NCBI GenBank assembly: GCA_963732005.1
Contig: CAVSXT010000002.1
Span: forward strand, 1 to 64,000
Direction of reading: 5' to 3'
Source of the DNA: JASLEW01 sp963732005
GTDB taxonomy: Bacteria; Acidobacteriota; Thermoanaerobaculia; Multivoradales; UBA5704
Length of the DNA stretch: 64,000 nt
Below are positions 9,901 to 20,770 of this stretch, one piece after another. Below the pieces are notes generated by a model. The model had not been told where the DNA came from. It saw nothing but the letters and a program-made list of their open reading frames with translations, and did not search any database. Position 1 is the first letter of the stretch. Each line of letters begins with the position of its first letter. The position numbers and the translations under genes were made by a program.

Positions 9901-10932
9901 CTGGGTCAGCGCCGCGACCTCGACCGGGTCGCCGAGAGCGGTGCCGGTGCCGTGCGCCTCGACATAGGTGATCCCGTCCGCCGGCACCGCCGCCAGCTCC
10001 AGCGCCCGCTCGATCACCTGCGCCTGGCCGTCGACGCTGGGCGCCGCATAGCCGAGCTTCGCCGCACCGTCGTTGTTCGCCGCGGAGCCGCGGATGACGG
10101 CATGGACGAGATCGCGGTCGCGCAGCGCATCGTCCAGCCGCTTGAGCACCACCATGCCGACGCCGCTGCCGCCGACGGTGCCGTCCGCGGCGGCGTCGAA
10201 CGCCGCCGTGCGGCCGGCGCGCGAGCCGGTGCCGCCGGCGATCGCGAGGTAGCCGGTATGCTGGCGGACGTGGACCGAGGCGCCGCCGGCCAGCGCCATG
10301 TCGCATTCGCCGGCCAGCAGGCTCTGGCAGGCCAGATGGACCGCGACCAGGGAGGTCGAACAGGCGCACTGCACGTTGACGCACGGGCCGCGCAGGTCGA
10401 GCTTGTAGGCGATGCGGGTCGCCAGGTGATCCTTGTCGTTGCCCAACGACACGGTGGTCTCGCCCAGCGCCTCGGCGTAGGCGGGGTTTGACCAGACGTT
10501 GAGCACGTACCAGTTCGAGCTGGCGCCGGCGAAGACCCCCACCGGCACGTTGCAGGACGCCGGCGGATAACCGGCGCCCTCCAGCGCTTCCCAGGCGCAC
10601 TCGAGCAGCAGGCGCTGCTGTGGGTCCATCGCTTCGGCCTCGCGGCGGGTGATGCCGAAGAACTCCGCGTCGAACTGGTCGGCGTCCTCGAGCACGGCGC
10701 GTGCCGCGACGAACTGCGGGTGGGAGATCAATGCCTCCGGCACGCCGGCCGCCCGCAGCTCCGCCGGCGAGATGACCGATACGCAATCGACGCCCGCCAT
10801 CAGGTTCTCCCAGAACTGGTCCAGGTCGCGGGCGCGCGGGAATCGACCGGCCATGCCGACGATGGCGATGGCCGTCTCGTCGCCTGGCGGCGGCGGCATT
10901 GCAGTCTGCATCTCGCCGGCGGCCCCGCTCAC
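6928..10932 (-). CDS. type I PKS module, KS-AT-ACP-TE (termination)
   Basis: 1334 residues from GTG 10932, overlapping the NRPS F stop by 4 bp. The KS (about 20-445) has the active Cys in CACSTSL (C191), then EAHGTGT and NLGHLDSA with both His residues. The AT (about 545-850) has GHSLGEY with the active Ser and an AFHS motif, which points to malonyl-CoA. There is no KR, DH or ER. The ACP (about 990-1060) has LGGDSLLAL. The TE (about 1090-1320) has the nucleophile in GASFGG, an Asp in MIDTPG and the His in GDHQTM. The module would add one unreduced malonate to the peptide and release the chain. A beta-keto product could be hydrolysed and decarboxylated, or cyclised; the sequence does not say which. 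Confidence 0.93.
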   Translation of the reverse strand: MSGAAGEMQTAMPPPPGDETAIAIVGMAGRFPRARDLDQFWENLMAGVDCVSVISPAELRAAGVPEALISHPQFVAARAVLEDADQFDAEFFGITRREAEAMDPQQRLLLECAWEALEGAGYPPASCNVPVGVFAGASSNWYVLNVWSNPAYAEALGETTVSLGNDKDHLATRIAYKLDLRGPCVNVQCACSTSLVAVHLACQSLLAGECDMALAGGASVHVRQHTGYLAIAGGTGSRAGRTAAFDAAADGTVGGSGVGMVVLKRLDDALRDRDLVHAVIRGSAANNDGAAKLGYAAPSVDGQAQVIERALELAAVPADGITYVEAHGTGTALGDPVEVAALTQAFRRSTAASGFCALGSVKSNLGHLDSAAGIAGLIKAVLMVREGKLVPSLHYHRPNPHIDFAGSPFHVVTELRDWRPPAARRRAGVSSFGLGGTNVHMVIEEAPPPGERVAARAPALLVLSARTPGALAAATRRLARHLERHPRQPPGDLAYTLQVGRQPLPHRWSAACVDAAQATAELADAAGALSPKAVGDRPPRLCFLFPGLGCQVPGGATELYAGEAVFRAALDACCAILEPILGFDLRELLVDGRQGIPPALPAERIYEGWIGQPAVFVVEYALAQLLMAWGLRPAALLGHSLGEYTAACLSGVLRLPDALRLVAERARLMDQAPPGGMLGIAAGEAAVAPLLAEGAAIAIVNAPEQCVVAGSLPALDRLAARLRERGIEARRLRVARAFHSPAMEPVLLPFAEVVVGTVLAPPRIPYLSNVTGSWVTERETGDPSYWVRHLREPVRFGDGLRQLAGAGDVLLEVGPTQALSGIAREVAAAAGATILSALPAARDTTSRRLHLLRAIGRLWEAGVEIDWEALHAGTEPRRVTAPTYAWDHRRYWAVADPAAAARLSAGLAGGLSPATAAATAAMAAMAPGEAGAVAAPDEAGQAVAAAGEPLGEPAAGEELGEVGGEIAALWRRMLGVPRVRPGDGFLALGGDSLLALQLTAKLNERFGAGLSLHAVLEARTLAGLAAAVERARRGGGVVSQVPLVGERNPLVGERDPLVVELEPGAGNAPLFLLHAVGGSVFGYAPLAAGLRDGQPILALQPQGFDGEAPLLTTVEEMAERHLQAIRSVQSRGPYYLAGASFGGTLAFAVACRLRAAGERVALLAMIDTPGPGAPLARISSTADVLIEIFGSRLQLDRERLAALDGERQIDWVLAQLAAAGQPAPDLDRATAARRIELWRTNYQAMLAYAPPPYPGRAVFFRARQQPAGSAPERAWLELAEAGLETQIVPGDHQTMMAPPHLQELTLRLRKTLTAARFLTSRTSPAASVATKELR
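7758..7820. repeat. three 21-bp tandem repeats in the ACP-TE linker
   Basis: Three near-identical 21-bp units each start CCACCAGGGG; two contain the self-complementary CCCCCACCAGGGGG. On the minus strand they encode the linker NPLVGERDPLV-type repeats between ACP and TE of the PKS. The copy number could vary between strains. Confidence 0.75.
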
Positions 10933-13900
10933 GGCTCGGAATCACCCGGTTCGTCGGCCGGCGCTGCCGCGCCCGCCGCCGGCCGCACGGTGGTGACGCG
11001 CCGCCGCCGCCGGTCGGGGCCGCGCCCGGCGGTAGCCGGTGCCCGGCGCGCGGGTTGCCGGTGCTCGATCAGCTCGGCAAGCGTCCGGACGGTGGGGAAC
11101 CGCATCAGGTCGGTGACCGCCAGCTCGACCCCCAGCGCCGCCGACAGCTCGCGTTGCAAGCGCAGCAGCAGCAGCGAGTTGCCGCCGACGTCGAAGAAGT
11201 TGTCGCGCATGCCGAAGGCGGCTGTGCCGAGCACGCTGCGCCAGACCGCCACGATCCTGGCCTCGACCTCGCCCGCGGCGGCGTCCGCGCCATGGTGGGC
11301 CGGGGCGGCGAGATCGACCGGCGGCAGCAGCTTGCGATCCACCTTGCCGCTGGCGGTACGCGGCAGGGAGGGCAGCGCCACCACTGCCGCCGGCACCATG
11401 TACTCGGGCAGTAGCAGGCGGAGCGCGCGCAGCCAGGCGCGCGGCGAGGCCTCCTCGCCGCCGGGTGGGCCGGCGCCGTCGGCGCCGCCGGTCACCACGT
11501 AGGCGACGAGGCGCAGCGATCCACGCTCGCCAGCCGCGGCCACCACCGCCTCCCGGACCGCCGGCAGCGAACGCAGAGCGGCCTCGACCTCGGCCGGCTC
11601 GACGCGGTAGCCGCGGATCTTGACCTGTCCGTCCCGCCGGCCGAGGAACTCGAGCTGCCCCGCCTCGTTCCAGCGCACCAGGTCGCCGGTGCGGTAGAGC
11701 CGCGCCCCGGGCTCGTCGCCGAAGCGATCGGGCACGAACCGCGCCGCGGTTGCGGCCGGGTCGCCCAGGTAGCCGCGGGAGAGCGCCGGGCCCCCCACCC
11801 ACAGCTCGCCGCCGGCGCCGGCCGCCGCCAGCTGGCTGGCGCCGTCGACCACGTAGGCCCGGGCGTTGGCGAGCGGCCGGCCAAGGGGGGCGCCGGCCGT
11901 CCCGGACAGGTCTGCCGCGCCCGCGAAGACGTGCGCCGCGACCTCCACCGTGGTCTCGGTCGGGCCGTAGGTGTTGACCAGCCGCACGCGCTCCGCCCAG
12001 TGGCGCCGCCACACCTCCAGGCTGTCGTTCGCGACCCGCTCGCCGCCGATCACCAGGGTGCGCAGGCTGGCCGGAGGCGGTGCCGCGGTGGCGCCGACCT
12101 CGCGCGCGATCTCGTGCCAGTAGGCGGTCGGCACCGAGATGGCGGTGATCCGTTCGCTCTCGCACCAGGCCAGGAGCTCGCGCGCCGACCGCTGCCCGAG
12201 AGCGCCGGGTCCGAGCACCAGCGCTCCCCCCGAGAGCAGGGTGGGCAGGATCTCGGAGAGCATGCCGTCGAAGGTGCAGTTCCACAGCTGCGCCATCCGG
12301 CCCGCGGCGCCGACCTGGTAGAACGGCTGGCAGCAGGCGGCGTAGCTGGCCAGGGCGCGGTGCTCGACGGCGACCAGCTTGGGGCGCCCGCTCGACCCCG
12401 AGGTGAACATCGCGTAGGCGAGCTGGTCCTCGCGGACCGTCACCCCATGGGCGAGGGACGGCCCGTCCTCTCCCAGGCCGAGGTCGCGGTCAAGCCGCAG
12501 GACCGGCAGCTCCGGCGGCAGCGCGGCGGCGGTGCCCGCCACCGTCAGGACGAGCGCCACCCCGGCGGCGGCGGCGAGCTGCGCCTGGCGCACCGGCGGC
12601 AGCGCCGGGTCGAGCGGCAGGAAGGCGGCGCCGGCCTTGAGCGCCTCCGAGCATCGCGGCCAGCTGGGCCGGCGAGCTCCCCATCAGCAGGCCGACGATC
12701 GCTTCAGCGCCCAGCCCGCGGGAGCGCAGGCAGCCGCCGATCCGGTTGGCCATCCGGTCGAGCTCGCCGTAGCTACAGTCGTTGCCGGCATGGCGCACCG
12801 CCACCGCCTGCGGGTGCGCGGCGACCTGCGCTTCGAACGCCGCGACCACGCTCCCCGCTGCCAGTACCGGCGACGCCGGCCGCCCGCCGGACCCCCGGCC
12901 CAGGGCCAGCAGCCGGGCAACCTCCCCGGCGCCGGTGAGCTCGATGGCGTCGAGGGTCTGCGCCGGCGCCGCCGCCAGCCCGCGCCAGGCGGCGCGGAGC
13001 TGGGCGGCGAGACCGCGCACCGCCGCGGCGGTGAAGCGCGAGGTGCGGTACTCGAGCAGCACCGACACCTCCGTCGCGCTCTCGGCGAGCCCGACGGAGA
13101 GATCGAACATTGCCGTCTCGCGCGGCAGCGCGATGGGCTCGAGCGCCGGCAGCTTGGCGAGATCGTGCGCGGAGGCCGCCTGGTGGGCCAGCACCACTCG
13201 GAACAGCGGCGACGCCTGCCCCGGATCGGGTTTCAGCCGCAGCCTCTCGGCCAGCGTGTCGAAGGGAGCCTCCTGGTGCAGATAGGCCTCCAGGGAGGTC
13301 TCCCGCACCCGCCGCAGCAGCTCGCGTACGCTCGGATTGCCGCCCAGCTCGAGGCGCAGCGGCAGCAGGTTGACGAAGAAACCGATCAGCCCCTCGAGCT
13401 CGCGGCGCTCGCGGTGAGCCGCCGGCGCGCCCACCACGAAGTCGTCCTGGCCGCTCTGGCGCTGCAAGACGACGGCGAGGCCGGCCAGCAGCGTCATGAA
13501 CAGCGTCACGCTTTCGCGGCGGCCCAGCTCCCGGAGCTGCGCGGTCAGCTCCCGGCCGAGGTCGAAGCGGTGCTCCGCACCCGCGCTCTCGCCGCCGGCG
13601 GCGCCATCGGGCTCGCCGAGCCGCAGGCTCTCGACGCCGCCGAGCCGGGCGCACCAGTAGGCGAGATCCCGCTCGTGCCGACCCGCCGCCAGCTGGTCCC
13701 GCTGCCAGCGCGCATAGTCCTTGTACTGGATCGGCAGCGTCGGCAGCGACGGCGGGCGCCCGTGCCGGCGCGCCTCGTAGAGCTCCCCCAGCTCGCCCAC
13801 CAGCAGACCCAGCGAGACGGCGTCCGCGGCGATGTGGTGCAGGGTGAGGATCAGCGCCTGGTCCTGCGGTCCCAACCGCGCCAGGCGCAGGCGCATCACC

Positions 13901-16900
13901 GGCCCGCGCCGGAGGTCGAAGCCGCGCCGCGCCTCCTCGCGCACCAGGGCCGCCAGCTCGTCCGCGCTGCCCAGGTCTTCCGGCGCCAGGCGCACCGGGG
14001 TCGCGGGGTCGATCACCTGCACCGGCTCGATGCCGTCGTCCGCGTAGCGGGTGCGCAGGATCTCGTGCCGGCGCACCACCTCCGAGAGGCTCCATTCCAG
14101 CGCCGGCAACGCGATCTCGCCGCGCAGCCGCACCGGCACGCAGAGGTTGAACGAGCGATGGCCCATTTCGGCAGTGGCGCCGGCGGCGGTCGCCGGGCTC
14201 GCGGCCAGCCGGTCGGCGATCCACAGGCGTCGCTGGGCATGGGAGAGCGGCCAGGGCCCGTCGCCGCCGGCGGCTTGGATCGCCCCCTCGCCGGCGTCGG
14301 CGCCGCGGAGCCGCTCGATCCGCAGCGCCAGGTCCGCCAGCACCGGCGCGTCATACAGCTCGCGCAGCGGCAGCTCCATCGCAAAGGCCTGGCGGATGCG
14401 CGACACCGCCTGCGTGACCAGCAGCGAATGACCGCCCAGGGCGAAGAAGTCGTCGCCGCGGCCGGCCTCGACCCCGCCGAGGACCTCGGACCAGATCTCC
14501 GCCAGCAGCTGCTCGACCGGAGTGCGCGGCGGCTGGCGGTCGCCGCCGGCAGCGCGCCGCTCGGGAGCCGGCAGCGCTTTGCGGTCCAGCTTCGCCGCGG
14601 TGGTCAGCGGCAGCTTCTCCAGCAGCACGATCGCCGCCGGCACCATGAACTCCGGCAGGCGCCGGCGCAGCGCCGTCCACCACTCGGCTTCGCTGCCGCC
14701 GGCCGCCACCACGTAGGCGACCAGGCGCTTCTCGCCCGGACGGTCCTCGCGCGCGATCACCGCCGCCTCCCGGATCCCCGGCAGGCCGCGCAGCGCCGCC
14801 TCCACCTCGCCGGGTTCGATGCGATAGCCGCGGATCTTCACCTGATCGTCGATGCGGCCAAGGAATTCCAGGACGCCGTCCTCGCGCCGGCGCCCGCGGT
14901 CGCCGGTGCGATAGAGACGGGCGCCGCCGGCGCCGCTGGCGCCGTCGGGCAGGAAGCGCTCGGCGGTCTTGTCCGGCTGCCCGAGGTAGCCGCGCGCCAC
15001 GCCGGCGCCGCCCACCAGGAGCTCTCCCGGCACGCCGGGCGGCACCTCCTCGCCGGCCTCGTCGACGACGTAGACCTCGACGCCGTCGATCGGACGGCCG
15101 ATCGGCGGCTTGCCGGTTCCCGGCTGGTGCACGCCGCAGCTCACCACCACCGTCGTCTCGGTGGGGCCGTAACCGTTCATCAGCCTGCCGCCGGCCCCCC
15201 AGCGTTCGGCGAGCTCCTCGCCGCAGTCCTCGCCGGCGACGATCACCCGTTGCAGATCGGGAAGCTCGGCCCAGGGAACCTGCGCCAGCGAGGTGGGTGG
15301 CAGGGTGACGCCGTGGATGCGCTCGCGCCGCAGCAGCTCGACCAGCTCGGGTCCCGGGACCAGACGCTCGCGCTCTTCCACCACCAGGGTGCCGCCCGCC
15401 GCCAGGGTGCCGAGGATCTCGAGCGCCGCGCCGTCGAACGCCAGCGAGGCGAATTGCAGCACCCGCCGGCCCGGCGCCACGCCGATGCGCCAGGTCTGTG
15501 CGGCAAGGTTGGCGATGCCGCGGTGCGGGACGACGACGCCCTTGGGCTTGCCGGTGGAGCCCGAGGTGTAGATCACGTAGGCTGCCTGCTCGGGCACGAT
15601 CGCCGCCGCCGCCGTGAATTCCGGCGTCGCCGCGATCGCTGCCGCCTCGCGGTCGGCGAGCACCACCCGCACCCATGGCGGCAGGCCGTCGGCGAGCGGC
15701 TGCTGGCTGATCGCCACCGCGACGCCCGCGTCGCGCAGCAGCTCGGCGATCCGCTCCGCCGGCGTGTCGGCCTCGATCGGCAGATAGGCGCCGCCCGCCT
15801 GCAGCACCGCGAGGACGGCGACGATCATCTCGGCGCCGCGCGGCATGCAGATGGCCACCACGCTCTCGTTGCCGACGCCGAGCCGGTGGAGATGGCCGGC
15901 CAGGCGGCCCGACCGTGCCGTAAGGTCGGCGTACGTGTGGTCGCGGCCGGCGGCGCGCACCGCCACCGCCGCTGGCGTCGTCCGCGCCTGCCTGGCGATG
16001 TGCTCGACGACGTTGCCGGGATCCGCAGCGCCGGCGGCAGGCTCCCGCCGTCGCGTCTGGTTGCCGCCGCGGGCGCCGTAGCCGCGGTGCGGGGCCGCCG
16101 GCGCCGCCGCGATCTGGCGCAGGATGGCGGCGTAGTGTTCGGCCAGCGCGCTCGCCTGCGCCGCGGAAACCGCTGCCGCGTCGTAGTGCAGCCGCAGCTG
16201 CAACACCGGCGAGGTGATGCCCAGGCTGAAATCGGCTCCGAGCACGAAGTTCGCGCTCTGGTGCGATTCCGCTCCCAGCACCGGCACGCCGGCGGCCAGG
16301 AGATCGCCGTAGCGGTGCATGCTGACGAAGTTGAACAGCGTCTCGAACAGGTCGGCCGCCTGCAGCTCGAGCCGCAGCTGGGCCATCGGATAGCGGCGGA
16401 AGGGGAGCAGCGCGCCCTCCTTCGCATGGACCTGTGCGATCAGCCCGGCCCAGGACGCGTCGGGGTCCAGCACCAACCGGAACGGCAGCGTATTGAGGAA
16501 GAGCCCGAGCCCGAGATGGCCGCCGGCGTCGTCCGTCCGGCCGTTCGCCACCAGGCCGGTGACCAGGTCCCGCCCGCCGCAGACCATGCTCAGCGCCTTG
16601 AGATGGGCGGCCAGCAGGACGCTCTTGAGCGTCACCCCGAGGTCCATGGCCACCTGCCGCAAGCGGCCGCCGAGCGCCGCGTCGAACGGCAACGACAGCA
16701 TCCGCCGCGCTGCCGCCGTCGCCGGGGGAGGAGGCCCGCCGCGGCGAGGCAGGCGGGTGGGTCGAGCGCCGTCGAGCTCGCCGAGCCAGAACGAGCGCTC
16801 CGCCGCCGAGCGCCGCGACCGGCCTTCCAGCTCGACGAAATCCCGCTGCGTGGTTTCCGCGGCCACCCCGGGCGGCCGCGGCGCTCCGGCGCGGGTGCCG

Positions 16901-19900
16901 AGGTAGCTCTCGAACAGCTCGGTCCAGAACGACGCGACGCTCCAGCCGTCGAGGATGGCATGGTGGAAGCTCATCGAGACCTGGCTCTCGCCGCCCGCCA
17001 GCCGGTGCAGGCGCATCCGGAAGAGCGGCGCGCGCTCGACCGCGAACCGCACCCGCCTCTCGTCCTGGATCCACGCGGTCAGCAGCCGGCGGGAGGACGC
17101 TGCCGGCAGCCGCCTGAGGTCGACCACGGCCAGCGGCACGGGCGCGGTGGCGTGCACCAGCTGCAACGGCTGGCTGAAGCGGGCCAGGTCGAAGGAGGTG
17201 CGCAGCACCGGGTGGGCGCGCATCATGGCGCCCAGGCACCCGGCCAGCGGCGCGGGGTCGATCGCGGCACCGAGATGCAGGCTCATCAGGCCGTGGTAAA
17301 GGGGCGCCGCCGCCGTGTCGTCGCCGTGGTAGACCATGCCCTGCTGCAGCATTGCCAGCGGGTAGGCATCGTCGAGCCCCGCAGGCAGGCGCTCGCGGTC
17401 GGCCTGGTCGAGCAGGCCGAAGGCGGCAGCTCCGGCGGGCGGCGGCGGGGCCGGCGCGCCGGCGCCGGCGATGTCGGCGATGTCGGCGGCGAGGTCGGCC
17501 AGCCGCGGCTTGCCGAAGAGCTGCTCGACGGTGAGGCTCAAGCCCTGTCGCCGCGCCCGCGCCACCGCCTGGATGTTCAGGATTGAGTCGCCGCCCAGCT
17601 TGAAGAAGCTGTCGCCGCGCCCCACCCGCACGCCGCCCAACAGCTCGGACCAGATCTCGGCCAGGATCCGCTCGACCGGCGTCCGCGGCTGCTCCCAGGG
17701 CGCCGCGTCCGCGCCCGGCGCCGGCGCCGGCAGCGATCGCCGGTCCACCTTGCCGTGGGCCGTCAACGGCAGGCGCTCGAGCCGCATCAGCGCCGACGGC
17801 AGCATCGGCTCCGGCAGGCGGCGCCGCAGAGCCGCCCGCCACTCCTCCTCGGGTCCCGCGTCGCCCACGACGTACGCCACCAGGCGCATCGTCTCGGGGC
17901 GGAGCTCCTCGGCGCGCGCCACCACCACCGCCTCCCGCACTCCCGGCAGCGTGCGCAGCGCCGCCTCCACTTCCGCAGGCTCGATGCGATGGCCGCGGAT
18001 CTTCACCTGCTCGTCCACCCGGCCGAGGTGCTCGAGCACGCCGCCGGCGCGCCACCTCGCCCGGTCGCCGGTGCGGTACAGCCGGCCGCCGCCGCGGCCC
18101 CAGGCGTCCGGCACGAACCGTTCCGCGGTCGCCGCCGGGTCTTCCAGGTAACCCCGCGCCAGGCCCGCGCCGCCCACCCACAGCTCGCCCGCGACGCCCT
18201 CCGGCACCAGCTCTCCCCAGGCGTCCACCACGTAGAGCTCGACGTTGGCCAGCGGCCGGCCGATCGGCACGTTGCCGGCTCCCGCGTCGTCGTCGCCGGC
18301 CTCCCAGGCGCTGCACCCCACCACCGCCTCGGTCGGCCCGTACTCGTTCCACAACCGGCGGCCACCGCTCCCGTCAGACCCGCCGTCCGCGCGCCATCTC
18401 GCCGCCAGGTCGCTCGCCAGCGGCTCGCCGCCTACCACCATTGCCCGGCACCGCATCTGGCGCTCGATCTGGCCCGACTCGTCCCAGCCCGCCGAAAGTG
18501 CCCGCAGATGCGAGGGGGTCAGCTTCAGCAGCCCTGCCGCGCTGCCGTCGCCGGCGGCCAGGTCGCGCTCGAGCGCCCGGCGCAGGCCCTCCACGCCCGC
18601 CACCGCGGCGCTGCCCGCGGCGCTTTCCGGGGTCTCTGGGTGCTCCGGGCGCACCTGGTTCTCCGGGTTCTCAGTGCTCGCTGGGTGGTCCGGGCCCCCC
18701 CGGGGGTCTGCTTCGCCCACCAGGTCGACCCTGCCGCCCGCGGCCAGCGGCACCAGCAGGCTGGTCACCGTCAGGTCGAAGCTCAAGGGCGTATGCACCA
18801 GGCCGTCGATCGGCGCGGAGTCCCCGTAGGCCGTGCGCGCCCAGCGCACGTAGTTGCCCAGGGCGCCGTGCGGCACCACCACGCCCTTCGGCCGCCCGGT
18901 CGAGCCCGAGGTGTAGATCACGTAGGCGGCCTGCTCCGGCCATGCCTCGTCGTCGCCCGCTGCCGCCGGCTCGTCAGCCACCGCCTCGTCCTCGCCGAGC
19001 AGGACGGCGGCCTCCCATACCGGCGCCGCCGCGGCGCCGCCCTGCTGCTCGCCGAGAGCCGCGCGCAGGCGGTCGGCCAGCGCACCGGCGCTCACCACCC
19101 CGCAGGCGCCCGCCGCCTCGACCATCGCCGCCAGCCGCGCCGGCGGATCCGCCGGCCCCAGCGGCAGATAGGCGCCGCCGGCCCGCCAGACCCCGAGCAG
19201 CACCGCCACCTGTTCGCGGCTGCGGCCCAGATAGAGCCCGACCACGCTCTCCCGGCCGACCCCCAGCCGCCGCAGCGCCCGTGCCACCCGCGCCGCGCGC
19301 CGCCACAGCTCCTCGTAGCTCCACGCAGCCGCCCCGGCGCTCGCCCCCGCCACCGCCGGCGCGCCGGCGCGCTGCCGCGCCTGCGCCGCGATCTGCGCCA
19401 GCACGCTGCCGCCGTCCATGCGGCCGCCGCTGCCGCTGCCGTGCGCCGCCGTCCGCTCGCCGCGGCCCCATCCCAGCAGCGCCGACCGCTGCCGCGCCGG
19501 CAGCAGCGGCAGCGCGCCCACCTCCCGCTCCGGCGCCGCCGCCGCCCCGCGCAGCAGCTCTTCCCACTGCTCGAGCAGGTCGCCCCACCGCCCCTCCCGC
19601 GCGCTCGCCACCGTCGCCTCCAACTCGTCGCCCCGCTCGACGCACCAGAGCCGCACCGCAGCGCCGCCCACCTCTGCCGCCGCCGCGTCCGCCTCCACCA
19701 CCTCCACCTCGACCTCGCCGCAACGCAGCCGGTCGATCGCCGCGTCGTAGGCGAAACCGAGGGCCGGCAGGCGCGGCTGCGGCCAGACATCCGGGTCGCC
19801 GTGAACGAAACAGTCCTCCCAGCGCGCCGCCTCGCCAAGCGCCGCGGCCAGGACGGCGAGATGCTCGCGGAAAGAGCGCTCCGGCGGCAGCGACACGCCG

Positions 19901-20745
19901 ATCGGCAGCAGCTTGGCGAAGACGCCCAGGCAGGCCCGCAGCGGCTCGTGCCGCCGCCCGTCCGATCGCACGGCCAGCCAGCGCGAAACGGCTGGATCGT
20001 CGGTCTGCCGCGCCGCCAGCGCCTGCCACCCGGCGAGCGCCACCACCTCGGGCGCAACGCCGCAGTCGCCGGCCAGCGCGCACAGGCGCCGCCACAGATC
20101 GCGGTCGAGGCGCCGCCGAGCCTGGCCGCCGCCGCCGGCCGGCGCCCGCAACCCCAGCGGTTCGCCGAGCGCCTGCCCGCGCTCCTGCCAGAAGCGGCGC
20201 CCGATCGCCGTCTCCTCGCCGGCGAGCAGCTCCTGCTGCCACTGGCCGACGTCCACGTATTGCGGCAGCTCGTCCGCCAACCCGGCATAGCGCCGGCCGA
20301 CCGCCGCGGCCAGGTTCGCCAGTCCGCAACGATCGGAATTGACCAATGGCAGGCTGATTCGCCATCGCCAGCCGCCGCCGGCGTCGCCGTCGCCGCCGGC
20401 GACCGGCGAGAGCGCGGTGCGCAGCACCGGGCCCTGGCCGGGGTTGCGTTCGAGAGCCTCCCAGCCGGCGTCGGGCCCCACCGGGATCTCGACCGCGTCG
20501 ACCGCGCCGTCGTCGTCGATCATCTGCACCGGCGCCGGCAGCTCGTCGAGGTAGCCGACGCGGGTGCGCAGGATCTCCTGCTCCCCGACCAGCTGCCGGA
20601 TCGCCGCGCACCAGCGGTCCACCGCCACCGGCCCATGGAGGATCGCCACCGCCCGCGCCCGGCGGTCGAGGGCCGTGCCGTCGGCCTGCAGCAGGCTGCG
20701 CTGGGCCGGCGCGAGCCGGAATCCCTCCTTGATCGCCGCTGCCAT
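10929..20745 (-). CDS. NRPS F: C*-A(Asn)-T-C-A-T-C-A-T, one frameshift
   Basis: About 3271 residues once one inserted base near 12645 is removed: MLGGAQGRR should read MLGALKAGAAFLPLDPALPP. The start is ATG 20745 (MAAAIKEGFRLAPAQRSLL); the upstream open frame is non-coding. Order: condensation-like domain (1-430) in which HHxxxDG is replaced by VNSDRCG; A1 (core SGSTGRPKG near 615) with code D-L-T-K-V-G-E-V-G, the Asn type; T1 (GGDS ~1052); C (FHHAILDGW ~1265); A2 (~1732) with D-G-L-T-I-A-G-V-V, substrate unclear but probably hydrophobic; T2 (GGHS ~2103); C with HHIAADA instead of HHxxxDG (~2305); A3 (~2787) with a divergent core TSGSSGRPKLV; T3 (GGNS ~3188). It ends in a basic, Pro/Ala-rich tail that may dock on the PKS. 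The E domain of NRPS E precedes it. Confidence 0.9.
17565..19740. repeat. Asn-type A-T cassette, copy in NRPS F
   Basis: One of three near-identical segments; the others are 23625-25680 and 41685-43770. They share the end of the degenerate domain (WEELLRGA), the A domain with FDLTVTSLLVPLAAGG and WNEYGPTEAVVGCSAW, and the T domain. This copy carries an extra Pro/Glu/Asn-rich insert near 18640-18715. Confidence 0.75.
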
Positions 20746-20770
20746 GGCTCCGCTCTCCCTCCCAGCCCGG

